Of a stretch of DNA of 64,000 bases, positions 46,130 through 55,064 are shown piece after piece; position 1 is the first letter of the stretch; the number at the start of each line of letters is the position of its first letter. Under the pieces are notes generated by a model that did no database searches, was not told the DNA's origin, and saw only the letters and a list, made by a program, of their open reading frames with translations. The position numbers were made by a program, and so were the translations under genes. This DNA comes from Moraxella sp. FZFQ2102 (GTDB taxonomy: Bacteria > Pseudomonadota > Gammaproteobacteria > Pseudomonadales > Moraxellaceae). Where the stretch lies: the NCBI RefSeq assembly GCF_024137865.1, contig NZ_CP099960.1, forward strand, positions 1,612,001 to 1,676,000, written 5' to 3'.

Positions 46130-46768
46130 ATGACAACCGATTATTTATCAGGCTGGGACGACTGGACAAAGGCATTTGAACACTGGACAGATGTATCAAT
46201 CAGTGAGCTGCACGGCATCATGACAGGCGTGATGACCGCGTGCAACGCCACAGACAGCGAAGGCTGGGCGCAGCTGTTAGAAGAGCTGAGCTTTGAAGTG
46301 CCTGATGAAGACGCGCTTGAGCTATTGACTGAGTATGCCGAAGATGTCAGCTTTGCACTAAAAGATAAAGACGACGCCTATGGCTACGAGCCGCTTGTGC
46401 CAGATGATGAGCATGAGCTGTATGAGCGCGTGCTTGCGCTCAAAGATTGGGCAGGGGGCTTTATCACTGGCATTGGCGTGACGGGCATTGCGCTGAGTGC
46501 TGATGAAAATGAGCTGATTCGCACACTGATGGAGATCGCCGCCATTCGCCTAGAAGACGATGAAAATCTGGAAGGCGGCGAAGAGATGTGGCTACATCTG
46601 TTCGAATTTGCGCGCATGGTGCCTGTGCATCTGGCGACGCGTAAACGCATGGATGTTAAGCAATTGCCACTATTAAAGGGCTTATCACCTGATGCCAAGA
46701 CCGCCAAAGAAATCGCCGAAACCAAGCTTGCCGTCCCTGTCATTGATGCCATGGCAAAAAAGCAATAA
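46130..46768 (+). CDS. UPF0149 (YgfB-like) protein
   Basis: 212 residues, acidic and helical. SISELHGIMTGVMTACN and DWAGGFITGIGV are the two hallmark blocks of the YgfB/YecA family. The function of the family is unclear, although in Pseudomonas YgfB has been linked to control of an AmpR-regulated amidase. It has the conserved neighbourhood next to zapA, and its stop is 6 bases before ribF, so the two are co-transcribed. Confidence 0.85.
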   Translation: MTTDYLSGWDDWTKAFEHWTDVSISELHGIMTGVMTACNATDSEGWAQLLEELSFEVPDEDALELLTEYAEDVSFALKDKDDAYGYEPLVPDDEHELYERVLALKDWAGGFITGIGVTGIALSADENELIRTLMEIAAIRLEDDENLEGGEEMWLHLFEFARMVPVHLATRKRMDVKQLPLLKGLSPDAKTAKEIAETKLAVPVIDAMAKKQ

Positions 46769-46774
46769 AATCCT

Positions 46775-47755
46775 ATGCAGCTAATTCATCTTACTCTTGA
46801 TAATCTACCGTCCTTGCCGCCGCTTGCCTTGACCATCGGCAATTATGATGGCGTGCATCTGGGGCATCAAGCGCTATTATTGGCATTGGATCGTGATGCC
46901 AAGCAGATGGGCTATCAGTCGGCGGTGATGGTCTTTGAGCCGCAGCCGCGCGAGTTTTTTACGCCTGATGATCCGCCTGCACGCCTAACAAGCCTTGCCG
47001 AAAAAGCTAAGTACATCGGCGATCTTGGCGTGGATTATCTGATCGTTGCAAGCTTTGATCAAGCCTTTCGCTCATTGTCGGCGCAGGATTTCGCCACGCT
47101 ATTACAGGGCTTGAATGTCCGTCATTTGGTGCTGGGTGATGATTTTCGCTTTGGGCATGATCGTGTGGGGGATAAGGCATTTTTGGCGGCGGCAGGCTTT
47201 GGTGTTGATAGCCTGCACAGCGTGCTACAAGATGGCGAGCGTATCAGCTCATCATTGGTGCGTAAGGCGTTGGCGGCAGGGGATTTGGCAAGTGCCAAAA
47301 GCCTGCTTGGGCGCGCGTATGCCATCACAGGGCAGGTGGAGCATGGTGATAAGATTGGGCGTACGCTTGATTTTCCGACGGCAAATATCGCCATCAATCG
47401 CATCAAGCCTGCTTTACACGGCGTGTATGGCGCGGATGTCATAGGCTTTGTCGATGGTCGGCAGATTGATTTGGCAAGTCTTGGCAAAGATGGACAAACA
47501 GGCGTAGCAGGTATAGCGCAAGGTAGTCTATTTGGTGCGGTGAGTGTCGGCAAGCGTCCATCGGTTAATGGGCAAGATTGGCGCGTGGAAGTGCATTTGC
47601 CACAGTTCGCAGGTGATTTGTACGGTATTGAGCTGCAAGTGACTTTCACCCATTATCTGCATGGCGAGCGTAAATATGATGGCTTGGATGCCTTAAAAGC
47701 AGGCATCAGTGATGATGTCGCGCAGCTGTTAAAATGGCGAGATGCGCAAGGGTGA
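46775..47755 (+). CDS. ribF: Bifunctional riboflavin kinase / FAD synthetase
   Basis: 326 residues. The N-terminal FMN adenylyltransferase begins with ALTIGNYDGVHLGHQ and the C-terminal flavokinase contains GRTLDFPTANI and SVGKRPSVNG. It turns riboflavin to FMN and FAD, which the several flavoenzymes in this window need. A bidirectional terminator lies 45 bases downstream. In E. coli ribF precedes ileS-lspA; those genes are not here. Confidence 0.94.
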   Translation: MQLIHLTLDNLPSLPPLALTIGNYDGVHLGHQALLLALDRDAKQMGYQSAVMVFEPQPREFFTPDDPPARLTSLAEKAKYIGDLGVDYLIVASFDQAFRSLSAQDFATLLQGLNVRHLVLGDDFRFGHDRVGDKAFLAAAGFGVDSLHSVLQDGERISSSLVRKALAAGDLASAKSLLGRAYAITGQVEHGDKIGRTLDFPTANIAINRIKPALHGVYGADVIGFVDGRQIDLASLGKDGQTGVAGIAQGSLFGAVSVGKRPSVNGQDWRVEVHLPQFAGDLYGIELQVTFTHYLHGERKYDGLDALKAGISDDVAQLLKWRDAQG

Positions 47756-47796
47756 TTTTGTCAATCGTCAGAGCAAGCCAAGAAAAATCACCCATA

Positions 47797-47835
47797 AAAA
47801 AGAAGCTGAACTCACCATAAATTCAGCTTCTTTTA
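47797..47835. terminator. Bidirectional terminator between ribF and the DUF2789 gene
   Basis: AGAAGCTGAA and TTCAGCTTCT arms with an 11-base loop, then TTTA on the plus strand and TTTTTT on the minus strand. Confidence 0.82.
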
Positions 47836-47882
47836 CGAGTATTGGCTTGTGTTTTCGCGATCGCAAACCAACAGATGCTCAA

Positions 47883-48119
47883 TCACTCACCATGCAATCG
47901 AGCGTTTAATTCATCTAAAATCAGTGACCAAACGGCGTCTTTGCGCCATTCCTCACGGATAAATCCTTGCTGTGCGTCATTCCAAAATGGTGCATTGTCA
48001 AGCTGCGTGTCTTCATCCAGCTGATGGGTGGCGATGAATTGCTCAATGGCAGCATCACTGTTATCAAGTCCCAATTGGGCAAACAGATCATTCATCGTGT
48101 ATTCAATATTTCCAAGCAT
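47883..48119 (-). CDS. DUF2789 protein
   Basis: 78 residues from the ATG at 48119 (AGGA in front; a TTG two codons up is less likely). TMNDLFAQLGLDNS and HQLDEDTQLDNAPFWNDAQQGFIREEW are the typical blocks of this small proteobacterial family. No function is known. It stands alone on the minus strand. Confidence 0.78.
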   Translation of the reverse strand: MLGNIEYTMNDLFAQLGLDNSDAAIEQFIATHQLDEDTQLDNAPFWNDAQQGFIREEWRKDAVWSLILDELNARLHGE

Positions 48120-48185
48120 AATCAAATCCTTTGTTGTGGATTAGGGTCTATAAAATTCAAAATAATACAGCGCTGGCTTGTCTTG

Positions 48186-48230
48186 CTGTACTACTTGTAC
48201 TACCTGCGACTCGCCGCCTAGTCTTATTTT
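48186..48230 (+). repeat. Direct repeat, copy 1
   Basis: CTGTACTACTTGTACTACCT and onward through GACTCGCCGCCTAGTCTTATTTT. Compare copy 2 at 48391-48434. Pairs such as TACTACTTGT, ACTCG and GTCTTATTTT are shared. Confidence 0.6.
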
Positions 48231-48390
48231 GTTTTTATACGACCACAAGATGGTTTTGGATTTGGATACATCATTTCAAAACCATGACTTGATTGTAACA
48301 GCTTAGACTTAGGCAATCCCTACACAAGTGTATTGGCTGTGTAAATTTTAGTCTGCCAACTTTGAAATAATCCTGCGTCAAACTCACTCA

Positions 48391-48434
48391 CAGTACTACT
48401 TGTGCAGCTTCACTCGTTTTCCTTGTCTTATTTT
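48391..48434 (+). repeat. Direct repeat, copy 2
   Basis: CAGTACTACTTGTGCAGCTT and onward through CACTCGTTTTCCTTGTCTTATTTT, similar to copy 1 with one gap and about a dozen differences. Confidence 0.6.
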
Positions 48435-48495
48435 AAATTTGTTTGACTATATAAACTTATGTCGCTTTAATCTTAACATAGCTTATCATTAAGCA

Positions 48496-48550
48496 CAAAA
48501 AATGCCCAATTCCTAAGAATTGGGCATTTTGCTTAAGTGTTTACACTTAA
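48496..48550 (-). terminator. Tandem hairpins downstream of mdh
   Basis: Two perfect hairpins: TTAAGTGTTTACACTTAA (48533-48550), three bases past the mdh stop, and AAAATGCCCAATTC/GAATTGGGCATTTT (48499-48530), followed by a T-run on the minus strand. Confidence 0.85.
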
Positions 48551-48553
48551 AGA

Positions 48554-49540
48554 TTATGCAAACAGATGGTCGATCGCTGCGCGCTCTTCTTCCAGCTCAT
48601 TTAGCGTGATGTTGATACGCTCTTGGCTGAATTCGTCAATTTCTAGACCTTGTACGATCTTGTATTCGCCGTTTTCGGTGGTTACAGGGAAGCCGAACAT
48701 GACACCTTCTGGGATGCCGTATGAGCCATCAGATGGGATGCCCATCGTTACCCATTCACCGTTTGAGCCTAGCGCCCAGTCACGCATATGGTCGATCGCT
48801 GCGTTCGCTGCTGATGCTGCAGAAGACAGACCGCGCGCTTCGATGATCGCTGCACCGCGCTTACCAACGGTAGGTAGGAATACATTGGCATTCCATTCTT
48901 GGTCATTGATCATCTCTTTGACTGATTCGCCATTGATGGTCGCGAAACGGTAGTCGGCGTACATGGTTGGGCTGTGGTTGCCCCATACGGTTAGATTTTT
49001 GATGTCTTTGACAGCTTTGCCAGTTTTCTTCGCGACTTGGGTTAGTGCGCGGTTGTGGTCTAGGCGTAGCATGGCGGTGAAGTTTTTCGCTGGCAGATCT
49101 GGTGCTGACTTCATCGCGATGTAAGCGTTGGTGTTCGCTGGGTTACCGACGACCAGAACTTTCACATCACGGCTTGCTACATCGTTCAGTGCTTTACCTT
49201 GAACAGTGAAGATCTTCGCGTTTTCTTGTAGTAGGTCAGCGCGCTCCATGCCAGGGCCGCGTGGGCGTGCACCTACCAATAGGGCGTAGTCTGCGTCTTT
49301 GAACGCGACATTTGGATCGTCGGTACCGATCACATCGACCAATAGTGGGAATGCACAGTCATCCAGTTCCATGATGACGCCTTGTAGAGCTTGTTGTGCT
49401 TTTTCAACAGGGATTTCAAGTAGCTGTAGGATAACAGGCTGATCCTTGCCAAGCATTTCGCCAGAAGCGATGCGGAATAGTAGGCTGTAGCCGATTTGAC
49501 CAGCAGCGCCAGTAACAGCAACACGAACAGGTTGTTTCAT
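48554..49540 (-). CDS. mdh: Malate dehydrogenase (NAD, type 2)
   Basis: 328 residues. The nucleotide loop is [14 protein letters not shown], the substrate arginines lie in [16 protein letters not shown], and [13 protein letters not shown] carries the catalytic histidine. GARPRGPGM and the length mark it as the cytosolic/type 2 group, not the E. coli short type. It completes the TCA cycle with AcnB. Its message ends in two hairpins. Confidence 0.95.
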   Translation of the reverse strand: MKQPVRVAVTGAAGQIGYSLLFRIASGEMLGKDQPVILQLLEIPVEKAQQALQGVIMELDDCAFPLLVDVIGTDDPNVAFKDADYALLVGARPRGPGMERADLLQENAKIFTVQGKALNDVASRDVKVLVVGNPANTNAYIAMKSAPDLPAKNFTAMLRLDHNRALTQVAKKTGKAVKDIKNLTVWGNHSPTMYADYRFATINGESVKEMINDQEWNANVFLPTVGKRGAAIIEARGLSSAASAANAAIDHMRDWALGSNGEWVTMGIPSDGSYGIPEGVMFGFPVTTENGEYKIVQGLEIDEFSQERINITLNELEEERAAIDHLFA

Positions 49541-49717
49541 GGGTAAATCCTTCTTTGTTGGGGTTGTTAAGGTATGGAAAAACTTGTGCGATGACCCAAA
49601 AAAATGCCATCAGCACAATCACAGGCTAGTTTAGCACTTTTACACTCAAAATACAAAGCCAAAAATCGAAAAATCCAAATCGCCGATAGGATGATTTGGA
49701 TTTTGCATAATGAATTT

Positions 49718-50923
49718 TCAGCCAACCAACTGCTTAGCGATCCAGTGCTTGACAGGGGGTAGATTGTTACTTAGGCGCAGTGCTGCATCGCGTAAGATAC
49801 GCACAGGCTTGCGATCATTGGTAAATAGGCTTACCATCGCATTGGTGCCGTGATACAGTGGGCGCGTGTGTGCTTGATGGCGGCGATTATAAGTGCTAAG
49901 AAGTCGCTCGCTGCCGATATCACGCCCAGTACGGTGCGCATCGATAATCAGTGGCGCAAGGGTATTTGCGCTCAATAGACCCAAATTATACCCATGCGCT
50001 GTCACAGGATGCATACCGACTGCTGCATCACCGATGAGTGCAGCGCGCTTGGCATAGAAGCGGTGCGCGTGTACGCCCATCAGCGGATAATGATGCACGC
50101 TGCCTGCGATGGTGAACGCGCCAAATTGATCGCCGAACATCCGCTGCGCTTCGTGGGCAAGTGCTTGTGGTGATAGGCTTAATAGCTCATCGGCTTGGGT
50201 ATTATCCAGCGTGATGACGCAGTTGGTCATGGTGTCATTGAGCGGTAATAGGGCAAGCGTGCGACCGTACAAGAAGCACTCTTGGGCGGTTGCGCTATTT
50301 GATAAAGGATGAGTGACACGAAAAACAATCACCGTACGCCCAAAATCATGCATATCCGCACCAATGCCAAGCATACGGCGCACATTCGATAAGCGAGAAT
50401 CAGCCGCAATGACAAGACTTGCCGTCAAAACCTGCCCATCGGCAAGGCTGACGGTTGCGCTATTATCATCGGTCTTGACATCAGTAACGCCAACATCAGT
50501 GATGAGCGTGACATTGTCCATCGCCGCCACTTCATCATACACGGCTTTACGAATATTGTGATTAGAAATCAGATTGCCCAAGCGATCCAGTGAGCGCATT
50601 GATTTCATCAGGCTTGGCACTTGAAAATGCAAGGCATAATCAAGCTTGCCGCTATATACTTTGGCATCAACCAATGGGTAAATCTCATCGGTCGCGAATC
50701 GTTGCCATACGCCTAAGTTTTGTAAGATTTCTTTAGAAGTATTAGTAAGGGCGATTTCACGACCATCATAGGCAGGATTTTCGATGGCAGTAAGCGGTGC
50801 TTTTTCGATGATGGTGATCTTAAGCTCACTGCCCTTAAAAAACCGAGCAAAAGCCAATCCTGCAGGGCCTGCGCCGACGATGATGATGTCGCTGTGGGTG
50901 CTGTGCTTGGTGCTTATGCTCAT
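49718..50923 (-). CDS. ubiM: FAD monooxygenase of ubiquinone synthesis, UbiM-type
   Basis: 401 residues. The start DIIIVGAGPAGLAFARF is the FAD-binding motif, DGREIALTNTS and the ALIGDAAVGMHPVTAHGYNLGL block are the UbiH/F family marks. The DGREIALTNTS-KEILQNLGVWQ series and the ADSRLSNVRRM block recall UbiM, a broad-specificity hydroxylase reported in Neisseria, Acinetobacter and relatives. It would hydroxylate the demethoxyubiquinone ring. A UbiF- or UbiH-type assignment is the alternative. It is 177 bases upstream of mdh on the same strand, beyond a gap. Confidence 0.78.
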   Translation of the reverse strand: MSISTKHSTHSDIIIVGAGPAGLAFARFFKGSELKITIIEKAPLTAIENPAYDGREIALTNTSKEILQNLGVWQRFATDEIYPLVDAKVYSGKLDYALHFQVPSLMKSMRSLDRLGNLISNHNIRKAVYDEVAAMDNVTLITDVGVTDVKTDDNSATVSLADGQVLTASLVIAADSRLSNVRRMLGIGADMHDFGRTVIVFRVTHPLSNSATAQECFLYGRTLALLPLNDTMTNCVITLDNTQADELLSLSPQALAHEAQRMFGDQFGAFTIAGSVHHYPLMGVHAHRFYAKRAALIGDAAVGMHPVTAHGYNLGLLSANTLAPLIIDAHRTGRDIGSERLLSTYNRRHQAHTRPLYHGTNAMVSLFTNDRKPVRILRDAALRLSNNLPPVKHWIAKQLVG

Positions 50924-50988
50924 AGTACTGCCTTTTTATTATTGTAATTAATTAAAAATCCTAATTATATCAATTAGTTAGGATTGTA

Positions 50989-51414
50989 TCATTGGCGCTG
51001 AAAATTCGCCATTTCATTACGCACGGTGGTCGCCACCCATGCTTTTAGTTCTTGATTTAGCTGCGCCATGTGTTCTTTTAAAAACTCATCTACTTGACGG
51101 CTTAGATCTTGGGTTAGGCGCGCTTCTAGGACTTGTAAATCAGGGGTGTCTAGCGAATCTTTGGCATCGTCGATGAGCTGCGTGGTATCGATCGGATGCA
51201 CCAAACGCATCGCTTCACCGTTTGAGCCTGCTTGCATATGCGCAGCCAGCGTAGCATTAAAATCACTGTGGCGAAAGCGAAATTCTGACAATGGCGCTTG
51301 GCTGTCCAATAGCTCAATGATGTCGTCCAATTCTTCATAAATCGCACGGCGTGCATCACTCGGTGCGCCAAGCCAACGGCGCGCAAACTGAATGCTTGGT
51401 GAGAAATTAGCCAT
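50989..51414 (-). CDS. Hypothetical protein, helical
   Basis: 141 residues with no signal peptide or membrane segment. It starts MANFSPSIQFARRWLGAPSD and has a long predicted helix at the end (LSRQVDEFLKEHMAQLNQEL). I do not recognise a family. Coding quality is good: reasonable codon use, no competing frame, and a consistent length. It lies 65 bases upstream of the ubiM start region on the same strand, so it may be transcribed with it. Confidence 0.62.
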   Translation of the reverse strand: MANFSPSIQFARRWLGAPSDARRAIYEELDDIIELLDSQAPLSEFRFRHSDFNATLAAHMQAGSNGEAMRLVHPIDTTQLIDDAKDSLDTPDLQVLEARLTQDLSRQVDEFLKEHMAQLNQELKAWVATTVRNEMANFQRQ

Positions 51415-51510
51415 AAAATTCCCTTAATAATCAAATTTGTCTATCAATAAAACTTTGCCTTATTGTAAAGCAAAAACCTAAGCCTGACAATCACCCAATC
51501 GGATAACTGC

Positions 51511-52557
51511 TCACTGTCCAAATTTGGCAATTATCGCATCGGTCTTGACGATGTCAAAGCCGGTTTTGCTTGCATTTTCGATGACGAAGATTGCTTGGAT
51601 GTTTTGGGCGTTGGCAAGCTTGAGCGCATCATCATAAGGCAGAGCGGTCAGTGCTGTCGCCCAACCATCTGCCAAAGAGACGGTATCATGCAGGACGGTC
51701 ACGCTTGGGGCGTTGCCTGCGACAGGATTGCCAGTATTGGGATTGATGGTATGGCTGTAGCGCACGCCGTTATATTCTACCGAATTGCGATAGCCGCCTG
51801 ATGTGGCGATGTGCAGCGTGCCATCTTTGGGCTGAGTGAGTGTGGTGATGGTGCTGCGATTGCTCACTGAGCTGTCGATCACGGGCGCATCGATGGCGAG
51901 TGTCCATGGCTGTGATTTGTCATTGCTGCCGCTGGTGGCGACTTCACCACCGATTTCCACCATATAATTGGTAATGCCGTAGTTGTCCCTGAGTGTGTTT
52001 GCGATGACATCGACCGCATAGCCTTTGGCGATGGCAGAAAAGTCTAAGCCCACGCCATCGACCGATTTACTAAGCTGATTGCCATTTAAGCTGACCTTAT
52101 CCAAGCCGATCAACGCCTTGGCAGCGGTGATCTCATCACTGCTTGGCGGGGCTTGTAGTCGCTCAACGCTCATCTTACCACCAAAGCCCCATAACTCCAC
52201 CAAAGGCAGCACCGTCGGATCAAAGGCATGGTTCGATGCCTGAAAAATCGCTTGGCTGTCGCTTAGCACCTTGATAAAATCAGCATCAATCTCAAGCGGC
52301 GTGGCAGATGGCAGGCGGTTGAACTTGCTGATGGTGCTATCATCAATATAGGTGGACATACTGGCGTTGATGTCGTTCAGTCGCTTGTCAATATCGGCTT
52401 GGATGGCGGCTTGTGAAATGCTGGCATCAGGGTGTTGATAGCTGATGTGGTAGCTTGTCCCCATGGTTTCGCCTGAGATTTTTTGATAAGCAGGTTTATC
52501 TGCGCAGGCACTGATGATGACTGCGCTACAGACCATGGCAAGTGGGGCGTATTTCAT
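51511..52557 (-). CDS. apbE: FAD:protein FMN transferase, lipoprotein
   Basis: 348 residues from the ATG at 52557 (AGGA in front; an upstream TTG frame is not supported). A lipoprotein signal ends in VIISAC, so it is held at the membrane, facing the periplasm. GETMGTSYHISYQ, GLDFSAIAKGYAVD and SHTINPNTGNPV are the family blocks. ApbE attaches FMN to a threonine of NqrB/C and related flavoproteins. It follows folA; lgt-thyA-folA-apbE are contiguous. A lipoprotein in the operon of lgt, which lipidates it, fits. Confidence 0.9.
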   Translation of the reverse strand: MKYAPLAMVCSAVIISACADKPAYQKISGETMGTSYHISYQHPDASISQAAIQADIDKRLNDINASMSTYIDDSTISKFNRLPSATPLEIDADFIKVLSDSQAIFQASNHAFDPTVLPLVELWGFGGKMSVERLQAPPSSDEITAAKALIGLDKVSLNGNQLSKSVDGVGLDFSAIAKGYAVDVIANTLRDNYGITNYMVEIGGEVATSGSNDKSQPWTLAIDAPVIDSSVSNRSTITTLTQPKDGTLHIATSGGYRNSVEYNGVRYSHTINPNTGNPVAGNAPSVTVLHDTVSLADGWATALTALPYDDALKLANAQNIQAIFVIENASKTGFDIVKTDAIIAKFGQ

Positions 52558-52590
52558 GAAGCGTCCTAAGGTTAAGAATTTTTTAAACAA

Positions 52591-53127
52591 CTATCGTTTT
52601 TTATAAGTGGTAAAGCGAAATGTTAAGCCGCTTTTTTCGCAAGTTTGCGTATCGCTTTGATTGGTCTTGATAAATTCATCGCCAATCACAGGATAAAACG
52701 CATCGCCATCGATGATGATATCGACTTCGGTGATCTCAAGGTGATCAGCCATCGCAAGCGACTGCGCATAAATCTCACCACCGCCAATGATATAGATGGC
52801 AGATTGTCCGCGCGCTTTGGCATCGGCACAAGCTTTATTGATCGCATCATCTAGGCTGTGCGACACTGTCACGCCATCGTAGTGAAAATTCGTATCGCGC
52901 GTGATCACATGATGGCTGCGATTGGGCAATAGACGACCTAATGACTCTAAGGTCTTTCGCCCCATGACGATCACACCGCCTGTGGTGATATTTTTAAAAT
53001 GTGCCAAATCTGCAGGAATGTGCCACAGCAGCTGATTGTCCTTACCGATACAGCGGTTGGTACTGATGGCGACCACTTGCACGATTTCGATGTGATCGGC
53101 GGCTGATGTCTGAGTGCTGTTTGTCAT
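52591..53127 (-). CDS. folA: Dihydrofolate reductase
   Basis: 178 residues. VVAISTNRCIGKDNQLLWHIPADLAHFK holds the active-site loop and aspartate, GVIVMGRKTLESLG the NADPH site, and IYIIGGGEIYAQSL is the typical GG motif. It reduces dihydrofolate, which thyA (its upstream neighbour) regenerates. The ATG directly follows the thyA stop (TAAATG), so the two are translationally coupled. Confidence 0.95.
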   Translation of the reverse strand: MTNSTQTSAADHIEIVQVVAISTNRCIGKDNQLLWHIPADLAHFKNITTGGVIVMGRKTLESLGRLLPNRSHHVITRDTNFHYDGVTVSHSLDDAINKACADAKARGQSAIYIIGGGEIYAQSLAMADHLEITEVDIIIDGDAFYPVIGDEFIKTNQSDTQTCEKSGLTFRFTTYKKR

Positions 53128-53970
53128 TTATACCGCCACTTCTGCTTTGATCGCTGGGTGCGATTGATAATTTTCAATCATAATATCTTCAAATGTAAAT
53201 TCAAAAATATCGCGTACATCAGGGTTGAGTTTCAGAGTGCAAAGCGGCAGCGGCTCGCGGCTTAGCTGTAGCTTGGCTTGTTCAAAATGATTGCTGTACA
53301 GATGCGTATCACCGCCCGTCCATACAAACTCACCCACGCCAAGATCACATACTTGCGCGATCATGTGGGTCAATAGCGCATAGCTTGCGATATTAAAAGG
53401 CACGCCCAAGAACACATCAGCACTACGCTGGTACAGCTGACAGGATAGCTTGCCATCCATGACGAAAAACTGAAACAGCGTATGGCAAGGCGGTAGGGCG
53501 ACAGCACCCGCTTCAGACGGATTCCAGCCGCTGACGATCAGGCGGCGCGAGTTTGGGTTGGTCTTGATTTCATTGATCAGCCATGTGATCTGATCAAAGC
53601 CATCATTGCGATAATGACCATCATTATCTTTGGTCGCGCCAAAATTACGCCACTGATGACCATAGACAGGGCCAAGATCACCTGCCGATCGCCCAAAGCG
53701 CGCGGTCTGCTCAGCAGTCGCCCATTCATCCCAAATGGTTACGCCGCGCTCTTGCAGATAGGCGACATCGGTATCGCCTTTTAAGAACCAAAGCAGCTCG
53801 TGGATAATGGATTTCATGTGGACTTTTTTGGTGGTCAATAACGGAAAGCCTTGTGATAAATCAAAGCGCATCTGATGACCAAAGACCGAACGGGTACCAG
53901 TACCAGTGCGGTCACCTTTATCACCACCTGTTTGTAAAATGCGTGTCAGCAGCTCGTGATATTGTTTCAT
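53128..53970 (-). CDS. thyA: Thymidylate synthase
   Basis: 280 residues from the ATG at 53970. Its start [12 protein letters not shown] and the active-site [10 protein letters not shown] (nucleophile cysteine) are intact, as is [17 protein letters not shown]. The ATG overlaps the lgt stop by one base (TAATG). It methylates dUMP using methylene-tetrahydrofolate, giving dihydrofolate for FolA. Length near the usual 264 plus a short insertion. Confidence 0.96.
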   Translation of the reverse strand: MKQYHELLTRILQTGGDKGDRTGTGTRSVFGHQMRFDLSQGFPLLTTKKVHMKSIIHELLWFLKGDTDVAYLQERGVTIWDEWATAEQTARFGRSAGDLGPVYGHQWRNFGATKDNDGHYRNDGFDQITWLINEIKTNPNSRRLIVSGWNPSEAGAVALPPCHTLFQFFVMDGKLSCQLYQRSADVFLGVPFNIASYALLTHMIAQVCDLGVGEFVWTGGDTHLYSNHFEQAKLQLSREPLPLCTLKLNPDVRDIFEFTFEDIMIENYQSHPAIKAEVAV

Positions 53971-54845
53971 TAGGCTTTTTTCCAATCATAAATATTCTTT
54001 TGATATGCTATCACCATTAAGATAATGCCAATAATGATCATTGGTAAACTGTACAATTGACCCTTACTCATCCAACCAAAAATCAGCTCATAGCCGACAT
54101 CAGGCTGACGGAAAAACTCGGTGCTAAAGCGGCTGATGCCATAGCCCAATAGGAACAGCGCAGAGACAGCATAGCGTGGGCGCGGCTTGGCAGAGAACCA
54201 CCACAGCAGGATAAATAGCAGCACGCCTTCGGTGGCAGCTTGGTACAGCTGCGATGGGTGGCGTGGCAGTAGCATATAGCCGCCGATGTTGCTGGCGATG
54301 CTTTGTAGGCTTGGGTCCAGCTGTAGCAGTTCAAAATCGGCATTTGCCGCTTGGGGAAAATACATCAAATGCGACAAATCCGAGCTTGAGACGCGACCCC
54401 ACAGCTCGCCATTGATGAAGTTGCCCATACGACCGAACAGCAAGCCTGTCGGCACACACGGCGCGATAAAATCCAGCACAGTAAATGGCGCGGTCTTATA
54501 TTTGCGCGCAAAATACCACATGGCAAGCAGTACACCAATAAAGCCACCATGAAAACTCATGCCGCCTTCCCAGACGCGGAACAGATACATCGGATCGGCA
54601 AGTAATTCGCTAAAATTATACAGCAGCACATAGCCGATGCGACCACCCAAAATCACCCCAACTGAGCCGAAAAATACCAAATCAGACACCATCTCGGTGG
54701 TGAAATCATCACGCGACTTGGCGCGCATCCATGCCAAAAAATACGCCATACCAAAGGCAAGCAGATACATCAAGCCATACCAATGCAGCTCAATCACGCC
54801 CAAATCTAGGGCGACAGGGTTAAATTGTGGGTGTACGATAGCCAT
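53970..54845 (-). CDS. lgt: Prolipoprotein diacylglyceryl transferase
   Basis: 291 residues, seven membrane segments. The signature [16 protein letters not shown] holds the catalytic-loop residues, preceded by [24 protein letters not shown] holds the essential histidine/tyrosine region. It adds the diacylglyceryl group to lipobox cysteines, including the two lipoproteins in this window. Overlaps thyA, forming the first gene of the operon lgt-thyA-folA-apbE. Confidence 0.96.
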   Translation of the reverse strand: MAIVHPQFNPVALDLGVIELHWYGLMYLLAFGMAYFLAWMRAKSRDDFTTEMVSDLVFFGSVGVILGGRIGYVLLYNFSELLADPMYLFRVWEGGMSFHGGFIGVLLAMWYFARKYKTAPFTVLDFIAPCVPTGLLFGRMGNFINGELWGRVSSSDLSHLMYFPQAANADFELLQLDPSLQSIASNIGGYMLLPRHPSQLYQAATEGVLLFILLWWFSAKPRPRYAVSALFLLGYGISRFSTEFFRQPDVGYELIFGWMSKGQLYSLPMIIIGIILMVIAYQKNIYDWKKA

Positions 54846-55013
54846 GTTATCCTCTTTTTTTATTCAATTAAATACCGACTATTATAGCCGATTTTGACCG
54901 ATTTTAACATCAATCAATTGCGCGCGTATCATTTGCATGGATTATCAGGGTAAAGTGGGCGGATTTTAACCATTAATGATTTGGCACAAATACACACATT
55001 GCGATTAAAAATT

Positions 55014-55022
55014 TGCTAAAAT
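55014..55022 (+). promoter_or_regulatory. Extended -10 element of smc
   Basis: TTTGCTAAAAT, the same as at thrS and ispH, 43 bases before the ATG. Confidence 0.5.
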
Positions 55023-55064
55023 ACCCACCTTTGACCCTAATTTTATCCAAGTTACAAACACCCA

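Larger units (their letters stand above)
48120..48495. other. Long intergenic region with a direct repeat and hairpins
   Basis: About 380 bases with no coding sequence. It contains two related direct repeats (48186-48230 and 48391-48434), a hairpin ATGGTTTT-N18-AAAACCAT near 48251-48284, and otherwise AT-rich DNA. This is the least coding-like stretch of the window. A dispersed non-coding repeat is the best explanation. Confidence 0.6.

Noticed and set aside
48186..48434. CRISPR array
   Set aside because: Only two diverged copies with a spacer of about 160 bases and no cas genes nearby.
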